A DNA stretch of 48,954 nucleotides from the NCBI GenBank assembly GCA_016177775.1, contig JACOUQ010000010.1, positions 1 through 48,954 on the forward strand, given 5' to 3'. Of the stretch, positions 26,051 through 34,215 are shown one piece after another. Every line of letters starts with the position of its first letter. Positions within the stretch are counted from its first letter, which is position 1. The DNA is from Geobacter sp. Lineage in GTDB: Bacteria > Desulfobacterota > Desulfuromonadia > Geobacterales > Geobacteraceae. The translations under genes were made by a program, and so were the position numbers. The notes below the pieces were generated by a model. That model searched no databases, was not told the origin of the DNA, and was given only the letters and a program-made list of their open reading frames with translations.

Positions 26051-26587
26051 ATGCTCAGGTCGAACTTTTGGTTGATCGCTGTTCCACTGATTTTGACAAT
26101 CGCAGCCGGTGCCGCCGGCAAGGAGGTGCGCAAGATGACGACACTCTCGATCACCACTACAGCTTTTGCCCAGAAGGGAGCGATCCCGTCCAGGTACACC
26201 TGCGACGGTGGCGACATGAACCCGCCGCTGGCAATCGCCGGCGTTCCGGCCGGGACGAAGTCCCTTGCCCTTGTCATGGATGACCCGGATGCGCCGGCCG
26301 GGATCTGGGTACACTGGGTGGTCTGGAACATCCCCTCCGAGACCAGGGAGATTGGCGAGAGGAGCGTGCCGGCCGGGGCCGTGCAGGGCCTAAACAGCTG
26401 GTCCCGCACCGGCTATGGTGGGCCCTGTCCGCCATCCGGGACGCACCGGTACTTCTTTAAGGTCTATGCCCTCGATGCCATGCTGAACCTCAAACCGTTA
26501 ACGACCAAGGCCGAACTGGAAAAGGCGATGGCCGGCCATATCCTCGCCAAAGGGGAGTTGATGGGGACCTATCGCAGCACAAGGTGA
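26051..26587 (+). CDS. Exported YbhB/YbcL-family (PEBP) protein
   Basis: A 178-residue protein with an N-terminal signal peptide (about 1-23) and the phosphatidylethanolamine-binding fold. The family motifs are KSLALVMDDPDAPAG, WVHWVVWNIP and PPSGTHRYFFKVYALD. GGAGGAAGG precedes the ATG. Bacterial Raf-kinase-inhibitor-like proteins bind small anionic ligands; their role is unclear. The export signal places it in the periplasm. It stands alone and is followed by a REP-like repeat and a terminator. Confidence 0.85.
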   Translation: MLRSNFWLIAVPLILTIAAGAAGKEVRKMTTLSITTTAFAQKGAIPSRYTCDGGDMNPPLAIAGVPAGTKSLALVMDDPDAPAGIWVHWVVWNIPSETREIGERSVPAGAVQGLNSWSRTGYGGPCPPSGTHRYFFKVYALDAMLNLKPLTTKAELEKAMAGHILAKGELMGTYRSTR

Positions 26588-26647
26588 AGATGTTGAAAAT
26601 TATCCTGAAAAAGCTGGTACGACATAACACTTTATCTTTCGTGACGT

Positions 26648-26709
26648 GACCCCCCTGCCTCACTTTGTTCGGCTTCCCCCCTATGTAGTAGGGGGGATTG
26701 AGGGGGGTC
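26648..26709. repeat. Double palindromic REP-like element
   Basis: GACCCCCCT (26648-26656) pairs with AGGGGGGTC (26701-26709). Inside, CCCCCCTA pairs with TAGGGGGG. The whole can fold as a Y-shaped structure, a common form of intergenic dispersed repeat. Copies elsewhere in the genome would be expected but cannot be checked here. Confidence 0.6.
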
Positions 26710-26730
26710 GGTTTTAGATGTTACAGCGTA

Positions 26731-26755
26731 CGGCGGCCGTTCGCCGCTTTTTTAT
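26731..26755 (+). terminator. Rho-independent terminator before yceH
   Basis: CGGCG (26731-26735) pairs with CGCCG (26742-26746), followed by CTTTTTTATT. It could end transcription from the PEBP gene. Confidence 0.6.
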
Positions 26756-26844
26756 TCTGATCGCAGATGCATAAAACCATGCATCCAGTTACGAATGTTG
26801 ATATACTGTGCCCTCTGATCTGCTGAATCTGAAAGGAAGTTCGC

Positions 26845-27498
26845 ATGGAAACGATCCTCAACGAGATCGAGATACGAGTACTCGGCTCCATGATCGAGAA
26901 GGAGCTGGCGACGCCGGAGTACTACCCCCTTACCCTTAATGCCCTCACTAACGCCTGCAACCAGAAATCGAACCGCGATCCGGTGATGGGGCTGGATGAG
27001 GCAGAAGTGGTCCGGGCGCTGGATGCGCTGCGCATGAAGCAACTGGCACTGCAATCCGCAGAAGGCGGGAGGGTGCCGAAGTATCGCCATACCTTGGTGG
27101 AGAAGCTCCGCCTCTCCCCGGCGGAGCTGGCAATCATATGCGAGCTTCTCATTCGCGGGCCGCAGACCGTCGGGGAGTTGCGCGGCAGAGCAGAGCGGAT
27201 GCACTCATTTGCCGATATCGCTGCCGTGGAGTCGGTTCTCGAGGAGCTGGCAGATCGCCGGCTTGTAACCAGGCTCTCTCGCCAGCCTGGGCGCAAGGAA
27301 GCGAGGTACACTCACCTGTTCGCCGGTGAGCCGCCGGCTGCCATGGAGGAGCTTGCTCCGCATCCGGAAGCGGCCAGGCTCAGGGTCATGGCCGAAAACG
27401 AGCGTATCGCCATGCTGGAGGAGGAGGTAGCGGGGCTTCGCGGCGAGGTGGCGGAGCTGCGCCGGATGATGGAGGAGTTCAAGTCGCAGTTCGAGTAG
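26845..27498 (+). CDS. YceH family (DUF480) protein
   Basis: A 217-residue protein with two winged-helix modules typical of DUF480/YceH. The first runs from LNEIEIRVLGSMIEKELATPEYYPL to NQKSNRDPV. The second is built around LSPAELAIICELLIRGPQTVGELR. A coiled coil (about 190-217, MAENERIAMLEEEVAGLRGEV) closes the protein and likely drives oligomerisation. GGAAGT lies close before the ATG. The function of the family is unknown; DNA or RNA binding is suggested by the fold. It is a single-gene unit. Confidence 0.88.
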   Translation: METILNEIEIRVLGSMIEKELATPEYYPLTLNALTNACNQKSNRDPVMGLDEAEVVRALDALRMKQLALQSAEGGRVPKYRHTLVEKLRLSPAELAIICELLIRGPQTVGELRGRAERMHSFADIAAVESVLEELADRRLVTRLSRQPGRKEARYTHLFAGEPPAAMEELAPHPEAARLRVMAENERIAMLEEEVAGLRGEVAELRRMMEEFKSQFE

Positions 27499-27544
27499 GA
27501 GCAGGCAATAATGATCGGTCGTACGGTGGATTGCAACAGAACTC

Positions 27545-27573
27545 TTGAAATTTGGGCTCATAATAATTAATAT
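27545..27573 (+). promoter_or_regulatory. Candidate promoter of the small exported protein gene
   Basis: TTGAAA (27545-27550, 5/6) and TAATAT (27568-27573, 4/6) are 17 bp apart in an AT-rich stretch. The start codon lies 39 nt further on. Confidence 0.4.
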
Positions 27574-27611
27574 ACGGACATAAATCGATATTCTTGCAAT
27601 GGAGGTTAAGC

Positions 27612-28022
27612 ATGATCTGGAAAACATCTCTTGTTGTAACGGCCTTGGTCGGCACGCTCGTTTCATTCGGCACTGCCCGCTCCGAGACTTTGGAAGAGCA
27701 GGGTTGGAAGCCGGTCCCGAACATCAGCGGGGACACGCTGTTCCATTACAAGCCGAAGACCCTCAAACCGACAAGCGATGGGTCCATCGGTGTCTGGATC
27801 AGGCGTGAGCCGGCTATGAACAAGCTTGGGCTGGATCCTGTCATGGTTTCTTTCGACGAGTACGACTGCAAGAACCAGAAGGTGCGCCGCACCGCCGGTA
27901 AGGTTTACCAGAAGGGATTCGATCCCCAGGATGTGCAACCGGAGCCCTGGACTGAATTGAAAAAGGGAAGCAATAACGCGGACGTTCTGGAGTTCGTTTG
28001 CCGGGAAGTCAAGAAACCGTAA
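27612..28022 (+). CDS. Small exported protein, surface-adhesin-E-like
   Basis: 136 residues from the ATG at 27612, chosen for the GGAGG 7 nt upstream. A signal peptide (about 1-25, cleavage after TARS) leads to a mature domain with DTLFHYKPKTLKPTSDGSIGVWIR and a Cys pair (YDCKNQ and FVCREV), which could form one disulfide. This pattern recalls the surface-adhesin E (SAE) family of small exported proteins, but the match is weak. The DUF2288 gene follows after 14 bp, so they are probably co-transcribed. Confidence 0.6.
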   Translation: MIWKTSLVVTALVGTLVSFGTARSETLEEQGWKPVPNISGDTLFHYKPKTLKPTSDGSIGVWIRREPAMNKLGLDPVMVSFDEYDCKNQKVRRTAGKVYQKGFDPQDVQPEPWTELKKGSNNADVLEFVCREVKKP

Positions 28023-28036
28023 AGGGGAAGAAGCTA

Positions 28037-28339
28037 GTGGCATCAACGCAAGAAGAGCTTGCACAAACAGAGGATGTGGCCGAATGGGGATGGCTGCGGG
28101 CGCATCTGGAGCGCGGGGGGCTGATCATCGTTTCGCCGGACCTCGTTTTGGCCGATGTCGGGGTTGCCGTCGCCGCCGATGAAACTGCGGTCGTGGGAAG
28201 GTGGGTCGAAGCGCAGCAGTTGAGCAAACCGACCGCCGAGCAGATCGAGGTGTGGAACGCCGAGCCGGCCAAGCGCTTCACGATGTTGGTCGTCAGCCCC
28301 TACGTGCTCATCCAGGAACTGCCCGAAAAGAGCCATTGA
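28037..28339 (+). CDS. DUF2288 family protein
   Basis: 100 residues from a GTG start at 28037 (AAGGGGAAG upstream). An in-frame ATG at 27998 lies inside the previous gene and has no ribosome-binding site. Recognisable family parts are WGWLRAHLERGGLIIVSPDLVLADVG, a WVEAQQLSKPT helix and MLVVSPYVLIQE near the end. The function is unknown; proteins of this family are small and cytoplasmic. It is convergent with msrA, with 18 bp between stops. Confidence 0.75.
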   Translation: MASTQEELAQTEDVAEWGWLRAHLERGGLIIVSPDLVLADVGVAVAADETAVVGRWVEAQQLSKPTAEQIEVWNAEPAKRFTMLVVSPYVLIQELPEKSH

Positions 28340-28357
28340 CGGTGTCTGCGCGGAGCT

Positions 28358-28963
28358 TTATTTCTCCCAGAGCTCCCGCAGACGCTTGTCCCTGCCACAG
28401 TTGGAGCGATAGAACTTGTACCTGATCGGGTTTTTCCGGTAGTAATCCTGGTGGTACTCCTCGGCGGGGTAGAATTCGCCCGCCGGCACGATCTCGGTGA
28501 CGATCTTCCACCCCCGCTCCTTCTCCAGCCGCTGCTTCGATTCCTCCGCCAGCCGCCGCTGTTTTTCGTCATGGTAGAAGATGGCGGACCGGTACTGGTT
28601 CCCCACGTCACAGAACTGGCGGTTTGCCACAAGGGGGTCGATGTTGCGCCAGTACACCTCCAAAAGCCGCTCGTAGCTTACCTTTGCCGGGTCGTAGACC
28701 ACCTGCACCGATTCGGCGTGTCCGGTGCCTCCCGCGGAGACCTCCTCATAGGTGGGGTTCTTTTTACGGCCACCGGTATAACCGGAGGTGGTGGAGAACA
28801 CCCCGTCGATTTCGTCGAAGGGGTGTTCCATGCACCAGAAGCACCCGCCGGCAAATGTTGCCTTTTCCATCCGTATTCCCCCCTTTCCCTTGGTCTGCGC
28901 TGCCACAGCCTCCCAGGACAGCGCGATGAGGCAGAGAACCATCACCAGAATCAACCGTTTCAT
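28358..28963 (-). CDS. msrA: Exported peptide methionine sulfoxide reductase MsrA
   Basis: A 201-residue MsrA preceded by a signal peptide (about 1-22), so the enzyme should work in the periplasm. The active site is AGGCFWCMEHPF (catalytic Cys41), with SGYTGG, GHAESVQVVYDP and the CDVGNQYRSAIFY segment all intact. It reduces methionine S-sulfoxide using a reducing Cys or thioredoxin-like partner. A late Cys (SNCGRDKR) may be the resolving residue. The ATG overlaps the stop of the HD-GYP gene (ATGA), implying translational coupling to a signalling protein. Confidence 0.92.
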   Translation of the reverse strand: MKRLILVMVLCLIALSWEAVAAQTKGKGGIRMEKATFAGGCFWCMEHPFDEIDGVFSTTSGYTGGRKKNPTYEEVSAGGTGHAESVQVVYDPAKVSYERLLEVYWRNIDPLVANRQFCDVGNQYRSAIFYHDEKQRRLAEESKQRLEKERGWKIVTEIVPAGEFYPAEEYHQDYYRKNPIRYKFYRSNCGRDKRLRELWEK

Positions 28964-30090
28964 AGTTGTTCCCCCATTTTTTTAAGCAGATTGATGAAGT
29001 TAAGGGTCAGGGAAGGGTTCAGCATCGTGCCCGAGATCTCCAGCATCCGTCCCGCCACCCTGCCGAAATCGACCACATCCTTGTAGACCCGCCTGGTGCG
29101 CATGGCGTCGAAACAGTCCGATACCATGGTGATCTGGCTGGCGAGGTTGAGTTGCCAGCCGGCAGGGGGCTTGGGGTAGCCGGAGAGGTCAAAGCGCATG
29201 TGATGCTCGTAGGCGCTCAGGACCGCCAGGCGGGGGATGCCGGGATTATTGAGGAGATACTCCGCCCCCTTCACAGTATGCTGGCGCATAAAGGCCCATT
29301 CCGCGTCATCCAGTTCACCCGGCTTCTGCAGCACCTCCTTTGGCACGAAGAGCTTGCCGATGTCATGGAGCATGGCGGCAATCCCGATGTCGTGCAGGAG
29401 TTGCCCCTCGAACCCGAGGGACACCCCCTGGGCGAGGTTCAGTACGCATACGTCGATGGAATGTGTGAAGGTATACTCGTCCATCTGGCGGAGGGGGACG
29501 AGGGCGAGGAAGGGGTTGGCCTCTTTCCGGAAGGCGGCAATGAACCCGCTCACCACGGCTACTATGCTGCTCAGGTCCAGGGGCTCATGTTTTGTGCACG
29601 CGTCAAAGGTGTCGACCAGTTGCGTCATCATGCGCTCCGGGATGTCGGTGAAGCTCCGGATGGGGGGCTCCTCCTCCGCTACCGGGGTCGCCTCGATCTC
29701 CACCTCCTCCGTGGAAAACCGGAGATGGCCGGATGATTCCACCTTCCCCCCGGTCTTCCTGGCGATCATCCTCACCAGGCTTTCCAGCTCGGCGGGTTCC
29801 ACGTCCCGGCCAATGGTCACCTGGCTGATCCGGTGCTCCTTCAGGCTCCGGACGAACCGCTCCAGGTACTGGTCGCGCGGCAGGGGACGCCCCTCCAGGA
29901 AAAGATCGGCCTCGATCCGCATGAGGTTGACTTCCCCGTTTCCCGGGAGGGTTTCCTGAAGAAGCGCATGCGCGGCATCGATCTGCTTCACTGTCTGGGG
30001 ATGCCGGAGCGCATAGAGCGAAGCGGCGAGGCCGGCCCTGGCCAGATGGGCTATGAAACGGCATATGGTACCGCGCTCTTCCGGGGTCAT
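28960..30090 (-). CDS. HD-GYP domain c-di-GMP phosphodiesterase-like protein
   Basis: A 376-residue cytoplasmic protein. The N-terminal half (about 1-170) is helical without a recognised sensor domain. The C-terminal half carries the HD-GYP core: AMLHDIGKLFVPKEVL with the HD pair, then MRQHTVKGAEYLL, YEHHMRFDLSGYP and ITMVSDCFDAM, so the metal ligands and GYP are present. HD-GYP proteins hydrolyse c-di-GMP to GMP. It overlaps by 4 bp (ATGA) with both the HEAT gene upstream and msrA downstream, so all three should be made in fixed ratio. Confidence 0.82.
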   Translation of the reverse strand: MTPEERGTICRFIAHLARAGLAASLYALRHPQTVKQIDAAHALLQETLPGNGEVNLMRIEADLFLEGRPLPRDQYLERFVRSLKEHRISQVTIGRDVEPAELESLVRMIARKTGGKVESSGHLRFSTEEVEIEATPVAEEEPPIRSFTDIPERMMTQLVDTFDACTKHEPLDLSSIVAVVSGFIAAFRKEANPFLALVPLRQMDEYTFTHSIDVCVLNLAQGVSLGFEGQLLHDIGIAAMLHDIGKLFVPKEVLQKPGELDDAEWAFMRQHTVKGAEYLLNNPGIPRLAVLSAYEHHMRFDLSGYPKPPAGWQLNLASQITMVSDCFDAMRTRRVYKDVVDFGRVAGRMLEISGTMLNPSLTLNFINLLKKMGEQL

Positions 30091-32207
30091 GTCTTGCCTC
30101 CCCTCGGGGCGCGTAGCGCGGCGGCGGCCTCTTCTGCGACTTTCGGACGCTTGTTGGAGGCGAGGTGTTGGAGGAGGGTGCGCGCCTCTGGCGCTGCATA
30201 GCGTCTGAGTGATCGGATGACTTCCAGCTTCAGCTGCATGCTCTTCACGGGATGGAGGATGTCCCGCTCAGCGATGAACGTTTCCAGCTCCGGAATGACC
30301 TGGGGGTCGCCGATGGCGGAGAGGGTTTGGACCGCGGTCCGCCTCAATTCCAGGTTGTAACCCATGGCCGTTCGTTTCGTGACCATGTTGAGCAGCTCGC
30401 GCACCACGGCCGGAGAGCGGGCGGCCTCGGCCGATTGCACGGCGGCGCGCATCCGTTCCGCGTTGCCGCTCGCCAACTCCTGGAACAGGAGGCGCTCCGC
30501 CCCGGGATCGCGGCAGAAAAGGGCGCTGCGAAGGGCCTCCCTGCGGACATTGGGATCTGGATGGGAAACGAGCCTGCGAAACTCCCGGAGCACCTCCTCG
30601 TCCGGGAAGCTGCGCAGGAGCATGAGCAGGTCGCGGACAAAAGACGGGCGCTTGTCATCCAGTCTGGCGATGGCCGCAGTGCACACGGCCGGCCCGATGT
30701 TCTGGAGGGATTTGAGGATGAGTCCCCGGAGCAGACGGCTGTCAGCATCGGCGAGGCGCTCCAGCAGGGGGGGGATGGCGGATTCGCCGAGTGCTGCGAG
30801 TATGGAGCTGAGAAGGGGGTATTGCTCCTTCTCGAAGAATGCCGCGGCCTGAAGGATCTCGCGGGTGAATTCTTCCGTGGCAAAGGGGGGAGGGGTTCCC
30901 TCGCTGTGCGCTGCCTCGGCCAGGCGTGACAGGGTCGCCAAGTCTCCCGTTTCAAGGAGCATGGGGGCCATCTCCGCGACGTTTGCCGAGATCCCGGCTG
31001 CTCTTTCTCCTGCCGGGACTTTCTTCATGATCTCTACGATCACCTCGGCCGTATGCCGTTCCAGGTGATCGGGATCGAGGGTGGCGGCAAGCGCTTCGAT
31101 GGCGCACTGGTCCCCATCGGGGAGCTGATCGGTCGACAGGAGGGCGAACAGCACGTCGCGGTAAGCTGGTGGAAGGTATTCCTCTAGCTGCTGCTGTTTG
31201 AGCAGGGTGGTTATCTTCTCCCCGAGGACTTCGGACGGTGCCTCGGCCGGAGGGGCAGGCTCCTCGGTGGCAACGGTCGCAAGTTTCTGGAGGAGCTTCA
31301 GGACCAGGGGGGGAAGGCGGTCGCCGTATGCCTGGGTGGCATTCAGGGCATCAAGGAAGGCGTCATGTGGAAGCCTCTCCAGAAGAGCTTCCGGGAAGCG
31401 GGTATCGTCGCGGGAGGCAATTATCAGCTGGGCGATGAAATCCTTCCGCAGCTCCGGAGTGAGTTGGAAAACAAAGCTCAAGATTGCGTCAAGGGATGTC
31501 TTGCCGGCCGGCGGCGGGTCTTCCACGGTGGAGATTCCGGCAAAAGCCGTGGCCAGTGTCTGGAGAGAGGCCTGCTTTCCTGTGGGCGGAAGCTGCTCCA
31601 GCACCTTTGTGACCTCCTCCGCCAGGTACTGCGAATCCTCGGCCAGCATCCGGAGCAGAATGTCCCGCCTTACCGGAAAGGCCCCGGACATGAGCATCTT
31701 CAGGAACCGGTCCCATGGATTTTCGTATTTTCCGCCCCCCGGCTTCTCCGCGAGCCTGAACAAGGAGGGGTCGATCCCCTGGGACCTGATATGGGAGATA
31801 CCGGTACGGGCAAGGGCAGTCTCCATCCCCCCCTCTTCCCAGACCTCGTCGCAGGGGCGGGCAATCGAGTCGAAAAAGGCTTGCAGTTCCGGGGGGGTAA
31901 GCTCCGGCCAGAAGGCTAGGGTCATTATGCCGTGGGAGGAGAGCAGGGAGGCGAACTCCCCGAAGCGTGGGTTCTTCCGCTCGATGAAATCGCCGTTGGC
32001 GAGCAGCGCGTGCCGCCCCACGCCGAGGACAAAGGCCCCCTTCGCGGTGAGGAGGGAGAGACGCTCCAGCACCTGCTGTGCCGCAGCCGCCACGGCGGGA
32101 TGGGATGCCGGGTAGGAGAGGGCGGTGCGGCGGTATACGAGGAGCTCCGCCACGAACGCCGCTTCCGGGCAGGGGTGCATTTCGGTTGCAGTGACAGGTT
32201 CGGTCAT
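30087..32207 (-). CDS. HEAT-repeat scaffold-like protein
   Basis: 706 residues from the ATG at 32207; an open frame continues upstream, but that part has no start signal. The first third (FVAELLVYRRTALSYPASHPAV, HGIMTLAFWPELTPPEL) resembles the N-terminal half of the HD-GYP partner in tone. The C-terminal half (about 480-700) consists of HEAT-type helical repeats with the usual PLLERLADADS, DPNVRREALRSAL and GDPQVIPELETFI units. It is probably a protein-protein scaffold. The ATGA overlap with the HD-GYP gene indicates that they form a complex or act in one pathway. Confidence 0.75.
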   Translation of the reverse strand: MTEPVTATEMHPCPEAAFVAELLVYRRTALSYPASHPAVAAAAQQVLERLSLLTAKGAFVLGVGRHALLANGDFIERKNPRFGEFASLLSSHGIMTLAFWPELTPPELQAFFDSIARPCDEVWEEGGMETALARTGISHIRSQGIDPSLFRLAEKPGGGKYENPWDRFLKMLMSGAFPVRRDILLRMLAEDSQYLAEEVTKVLEQLPPTGKQASLQTLATAFAGISTVEDPPPAGKTSLDAILSFVFQLTPELRKDFIAQLIIASRDDTRFPEALLERLPHDAFLDALNATQAYGDRLPPLVLKLLQKLATVATEEPAPPAEAPSEVLGEKITTLLKQQQLEEYLPPAYRDVLFALLSTDQLPDGDQCAIEALAATLDPDHLERHTAEVIVEIMKKVPAGERAAGISANVAEMAPMLLETGDLATLSRLAEAAHSEGTPPPFATEEFTREILQAAAFFEKEQYPLLSSILAALGESAIPPLLERLADADSRLLRGLILKSLQNIGPAVCTAAIARLDDKRPSFVRDLLMLLRSFPDEEVLREFRRLVSHPDPNVRREALRSALFCRDPGAERLLFQELASGNAERMRAAVQSAEAARSPAVVRELLNMVTKRTAMGYNLELRRTAVQTLSAIGDPQVIPELETFIAERDILHPVKSMQLKLEVIRSLRRYAAPEARTLLQHLASNKRPKVAEEAAAALRAPRGGKT

Positions 32208-32319
32208 GGAGTCACATTTCCACAAGTTTACGGGGGAAAGGAGAAAAGACCTTCTCTCAGTAGGGTAACCGAAACGGTCCGGATTGCAACCGGCCCTCAC
32301 TCGGGAGAGGCGATAGTGT

Positions 32320-32349
32320 TTGAAATCTTAAATGATGGTGTGCTATAAA
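32320..32349 (+). promoter_or_regulatory. Promoter candidate for the TRL-like lipoprotein
   Basis: TTGAAA (32320-32325, 5/6) and TATAAA (32344-32349, 5/6) are separated by 18 bp. The ATG is 65 nt downstream with GGGAGGG before it. Confidence 0.5.
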
Positions 32350-32413
32350 GGCCATAGTCCGGCTTTGGGCGGCCGGCGGCCTGAAAGCGAAGATCCAGGG
32401 AGGGTATTATTTA

Positions 32414-32728
32414 ATGAAAAGATTCGTTTATGGTATCACCGCAGCACTGGCCGGCGCAGCATTGGCCGGTTGTACCATGGCGCAAGCCCCCATTGCAGGT
32501 ACGATATTTACCGATGTAAGGGGAGGGGTCGGAGTGACGGGGAATTCCGGAGCCAAAAAGGTAGGCACGGCCACCTGCAAGGGAATCCTCGGTTTTGCCG
32601 CCGGCGACTGCAGCATCGAGGCGGCAATGAAGAACGGCAACATCACCAAAATCCATCACGTTGACAGCGATACCAAGAACGTTCTCGGCATTTACGCCGA
32701 ATACACCGTCAAGGTATTTGGGGAATAA
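32414..32728 (+). CDS. TRL-like family lipoprotein
   Basis: A 104-residue protein with a signal peptide ending in a good lipobox (LAGC, Cys20). The mature part has the TRL-like pattern: TGNSGAKKVGTATC, GILGFAAGDCSIEAAMKNGNI and a final KIHHVDSDTKNVLGIYAEYTV. TRL-like proteins are small outer-envelope lipoproteins of unknown function found in spirochaetes and proteobacteria. GGGAGGG precedes the ATG. The gene is divergent from the HEAT operon. Confidence 0.8.
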   Translation: MKRFVYGITAALAGAALAGCTMAQAPIAGTIFTDVRGGVGVTGNSGAKKVGTATCKGILGFAAGDCSIEAAMKNGNITKIHHVDSDTKNVLGIYAEYTVKVFGE

Positions 32729-32876
32729 TGACTGTTCGACTTCTGGCCGCCCATCCGGCAAGGAATCAAGGCACTGTTTTCAAGCCGGGTAATTTCACTT
32801 TACACGTTTCGCATTCAGCCGCTCATACCCCTTCCACGTCCAGACCAGGAGGGGACATGAAAATCCTTTGCAGGTT

Positions 32877-34100
32877 CTACGTCGGCAGAGCTGCGCACCA
32901 CTGGCTTGCCGGAGCAATCAGCAGAGAAAGATCATCGTTCCGATAGGTTCGGTATCCTGGAGCACTCCGCACCAGTTGCACGGCCGGCACCCTCAACTTT
33001 CGCTGCATCGCAAGGAGCGCCTTGGCAGGTTGCCCGTCAGCAAGCTTGCACTCCACCAGCAGGAACGGTTCCCGCTCGTTGGCGATCAGGAAGTCCACCT
33101 CCTGCTGTTCCTTGTTTCGGATGAAATGGAGCGTGAAGTCGCCGGCACCCATGGCGTTCCAGCAGTTTACCGCACGCCAGAGCTCGATAGCGACCATGTT
33201 CTCGAAACGGGCTGCAGGGTCTTTTATCCGGGGAGTGTCGAACAGGTAGACCTTCCGCTCCTTCTGGATGGCTCTGGCGATTCGCTCGGTCCAGGTCGGC
33301 AGGCTGAAGGTAAGGAAGAATCGCTCGAAAATGGCCAGCCAGTTCTGTACCGTGGGATAGGTCACCTTCAGGTCCTTGGCGAGCGAAGATGTGGAAAGAG
33401 GACTCCCCACCTTGGACGGCAGGATATGATAGAGGGTTTCCATTTCGGTCACCGACCTGATGTCGGTCATCTCCCGTATGTCCTCTCGAATGAGGCTCTG
33501 GCTGTATCCGGCCGACCACCGCCGGTAGGAGGGAAGCCGGCCACTCAGAAACGGTTCGGGAAAGCCGCTCAGCGTTTCGAGTTTCTCCCATGTCGCGCTA
33601 TTTTCTTCGGCATTCTCCATGGTCAGAAACAGGGGATCGGACAGGTAGGCATCAATGGTTCGGGTAGTGTTTCCCACTTCCCCCATAGTGAATGGCCAGA
33701 GGTGGAAAAGAAGATAGCGGCCGGCGAGAGAATCCCCACCTTTCTGGTAGAGGTCGAGCCTCCCGCTTCCTGTCACCAGGAATTGATACTCGCCGTCGAA
33801 CCGGTCATAAACTCCCTTGAGATAATTTTTCCAGTCTGCGTACTTGTGGATTTCGTCGAAGATGATGAGCGGGGGGGAAGGATCATGGCGGGTAAGCTTC
33901 GTGAAAAAGGAGGGATCCGCCAGCAGACGGGTACGATGGTCCGGAATATCCCAGTTACAGTACAACTTGTTAACAAAGCCTTCTGCGATGATCTTCGCCA
34001 AGGTAGTCTTGCCTGCCTGGCGCGGTCCGGCAAGAAAGACCATGCTCTTTTCGGCTGCCAGGGTTTCCCATATTTTCAGATATGCTGAACGGCGTTCCAT
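32877..34100 (-). CDS. AAA ATPase with DUF4143 domain
   Basis: A 407-residue ATPase of the AAA_14/DUF4143 type. Walker A is GPRQAGKTT (about 25-33) and Walker B is LIIFDEIHK (about 76-84). The sensor region has LVTGSGRLDLYQKG, and a C-terminal nuclease-like DUF4143 part has EVDFLIANEREPFLLVECK (a PD-(D/E)XK-like pattern). Such genes are widely dispersed by horizontal transfer, and their function is unknown. The region upstream carries a consensus-like promoter that puts transcription at the ATG itself, and a GACTAT palindrome overlaps it. No Shine-Dalgarno is visible. Confidence 0.85.
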   Translation of the reverse strand: MERRSAYLKIWETLAAEKSMVFLAGPRQAGKTTLAKIIAEGFVNKLYCNWDIPDHRTRLLADPSFFTKLTRHDPSPPLIIFDEIHKYADWKNYLKGVYDRFDGEYQFLVTGSGRLDLYQKGGDSLAGRYLLFHLWPFTMGEVGNTTRTIDAYLSDPLFLTMENAEENSATWEKLETLSGFPEPFLSGRLPSYRRWSAGYSQSLIREDIREMTDIRSVTEMETLYHILPSKVGSPLSTSSLAKDLKVTYPTVQNWLAIFERFFLTFSLPTWTERIARAIQKERKVYLFDTPRIKDPAARFENMVAIELWRAVNCWNAMGAGDFTLHFIRNKEQQEVDFLIANEREPFLLVECKLADGQPAKALLAMQRKLRVPAVQLVRSAPGYRTYRNDDLSLLIAPASQWCAALPT

Positions 34101-34102
34101 AT

Positions 34103-34134
34103 GACTATTTTATAGTCTAATTTAAAATGGTCAA
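34103..34134 (-). promoter_or_regulatory. Promoter and palindromic operator of the AAA/DUF4143 gene
   Basis: On the minus strand TTGACC (34134-34129) and TAAAAT (34112-34107) are 16 bp apart. Transcription would start at about 34100, which is the first base of the start codon. GACTAT-TTT-ATAGTC (34103-34117) is a perfect 6-bp palindrome over the -10 box. Confidence 0.45.
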
Positions 34135-34171
34135 GATTATTTTAAAGTGGGCTACAAAATAGTTGGGTCAT

Positions 34172-34214
34172 TTACCTTGAAAATCCCGCACGCCAAGCAG
34201 GATTTTCAAGGTAA
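34172..34214. repeat. 15-bp perfect inverted repeat after uvrA
   Basis: TTACCTTGAAAATCC (34172-34186) and its exact inverse (34200-34214) are separated by 13 nt and lie directly against the uvrA stop codon. A stable hairpin without a T tract, it may terminate or protect the uvrA mRNA. Confidence 0.6.
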
Positions 34215-34215
34215 T

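Noticed and set aside
27998..28036. Earlier ATG start for the DUF2288 gene.
   Set aside because: It lies within the preceding gene without a ribosome-binding site; the GTG at 28037 has one.
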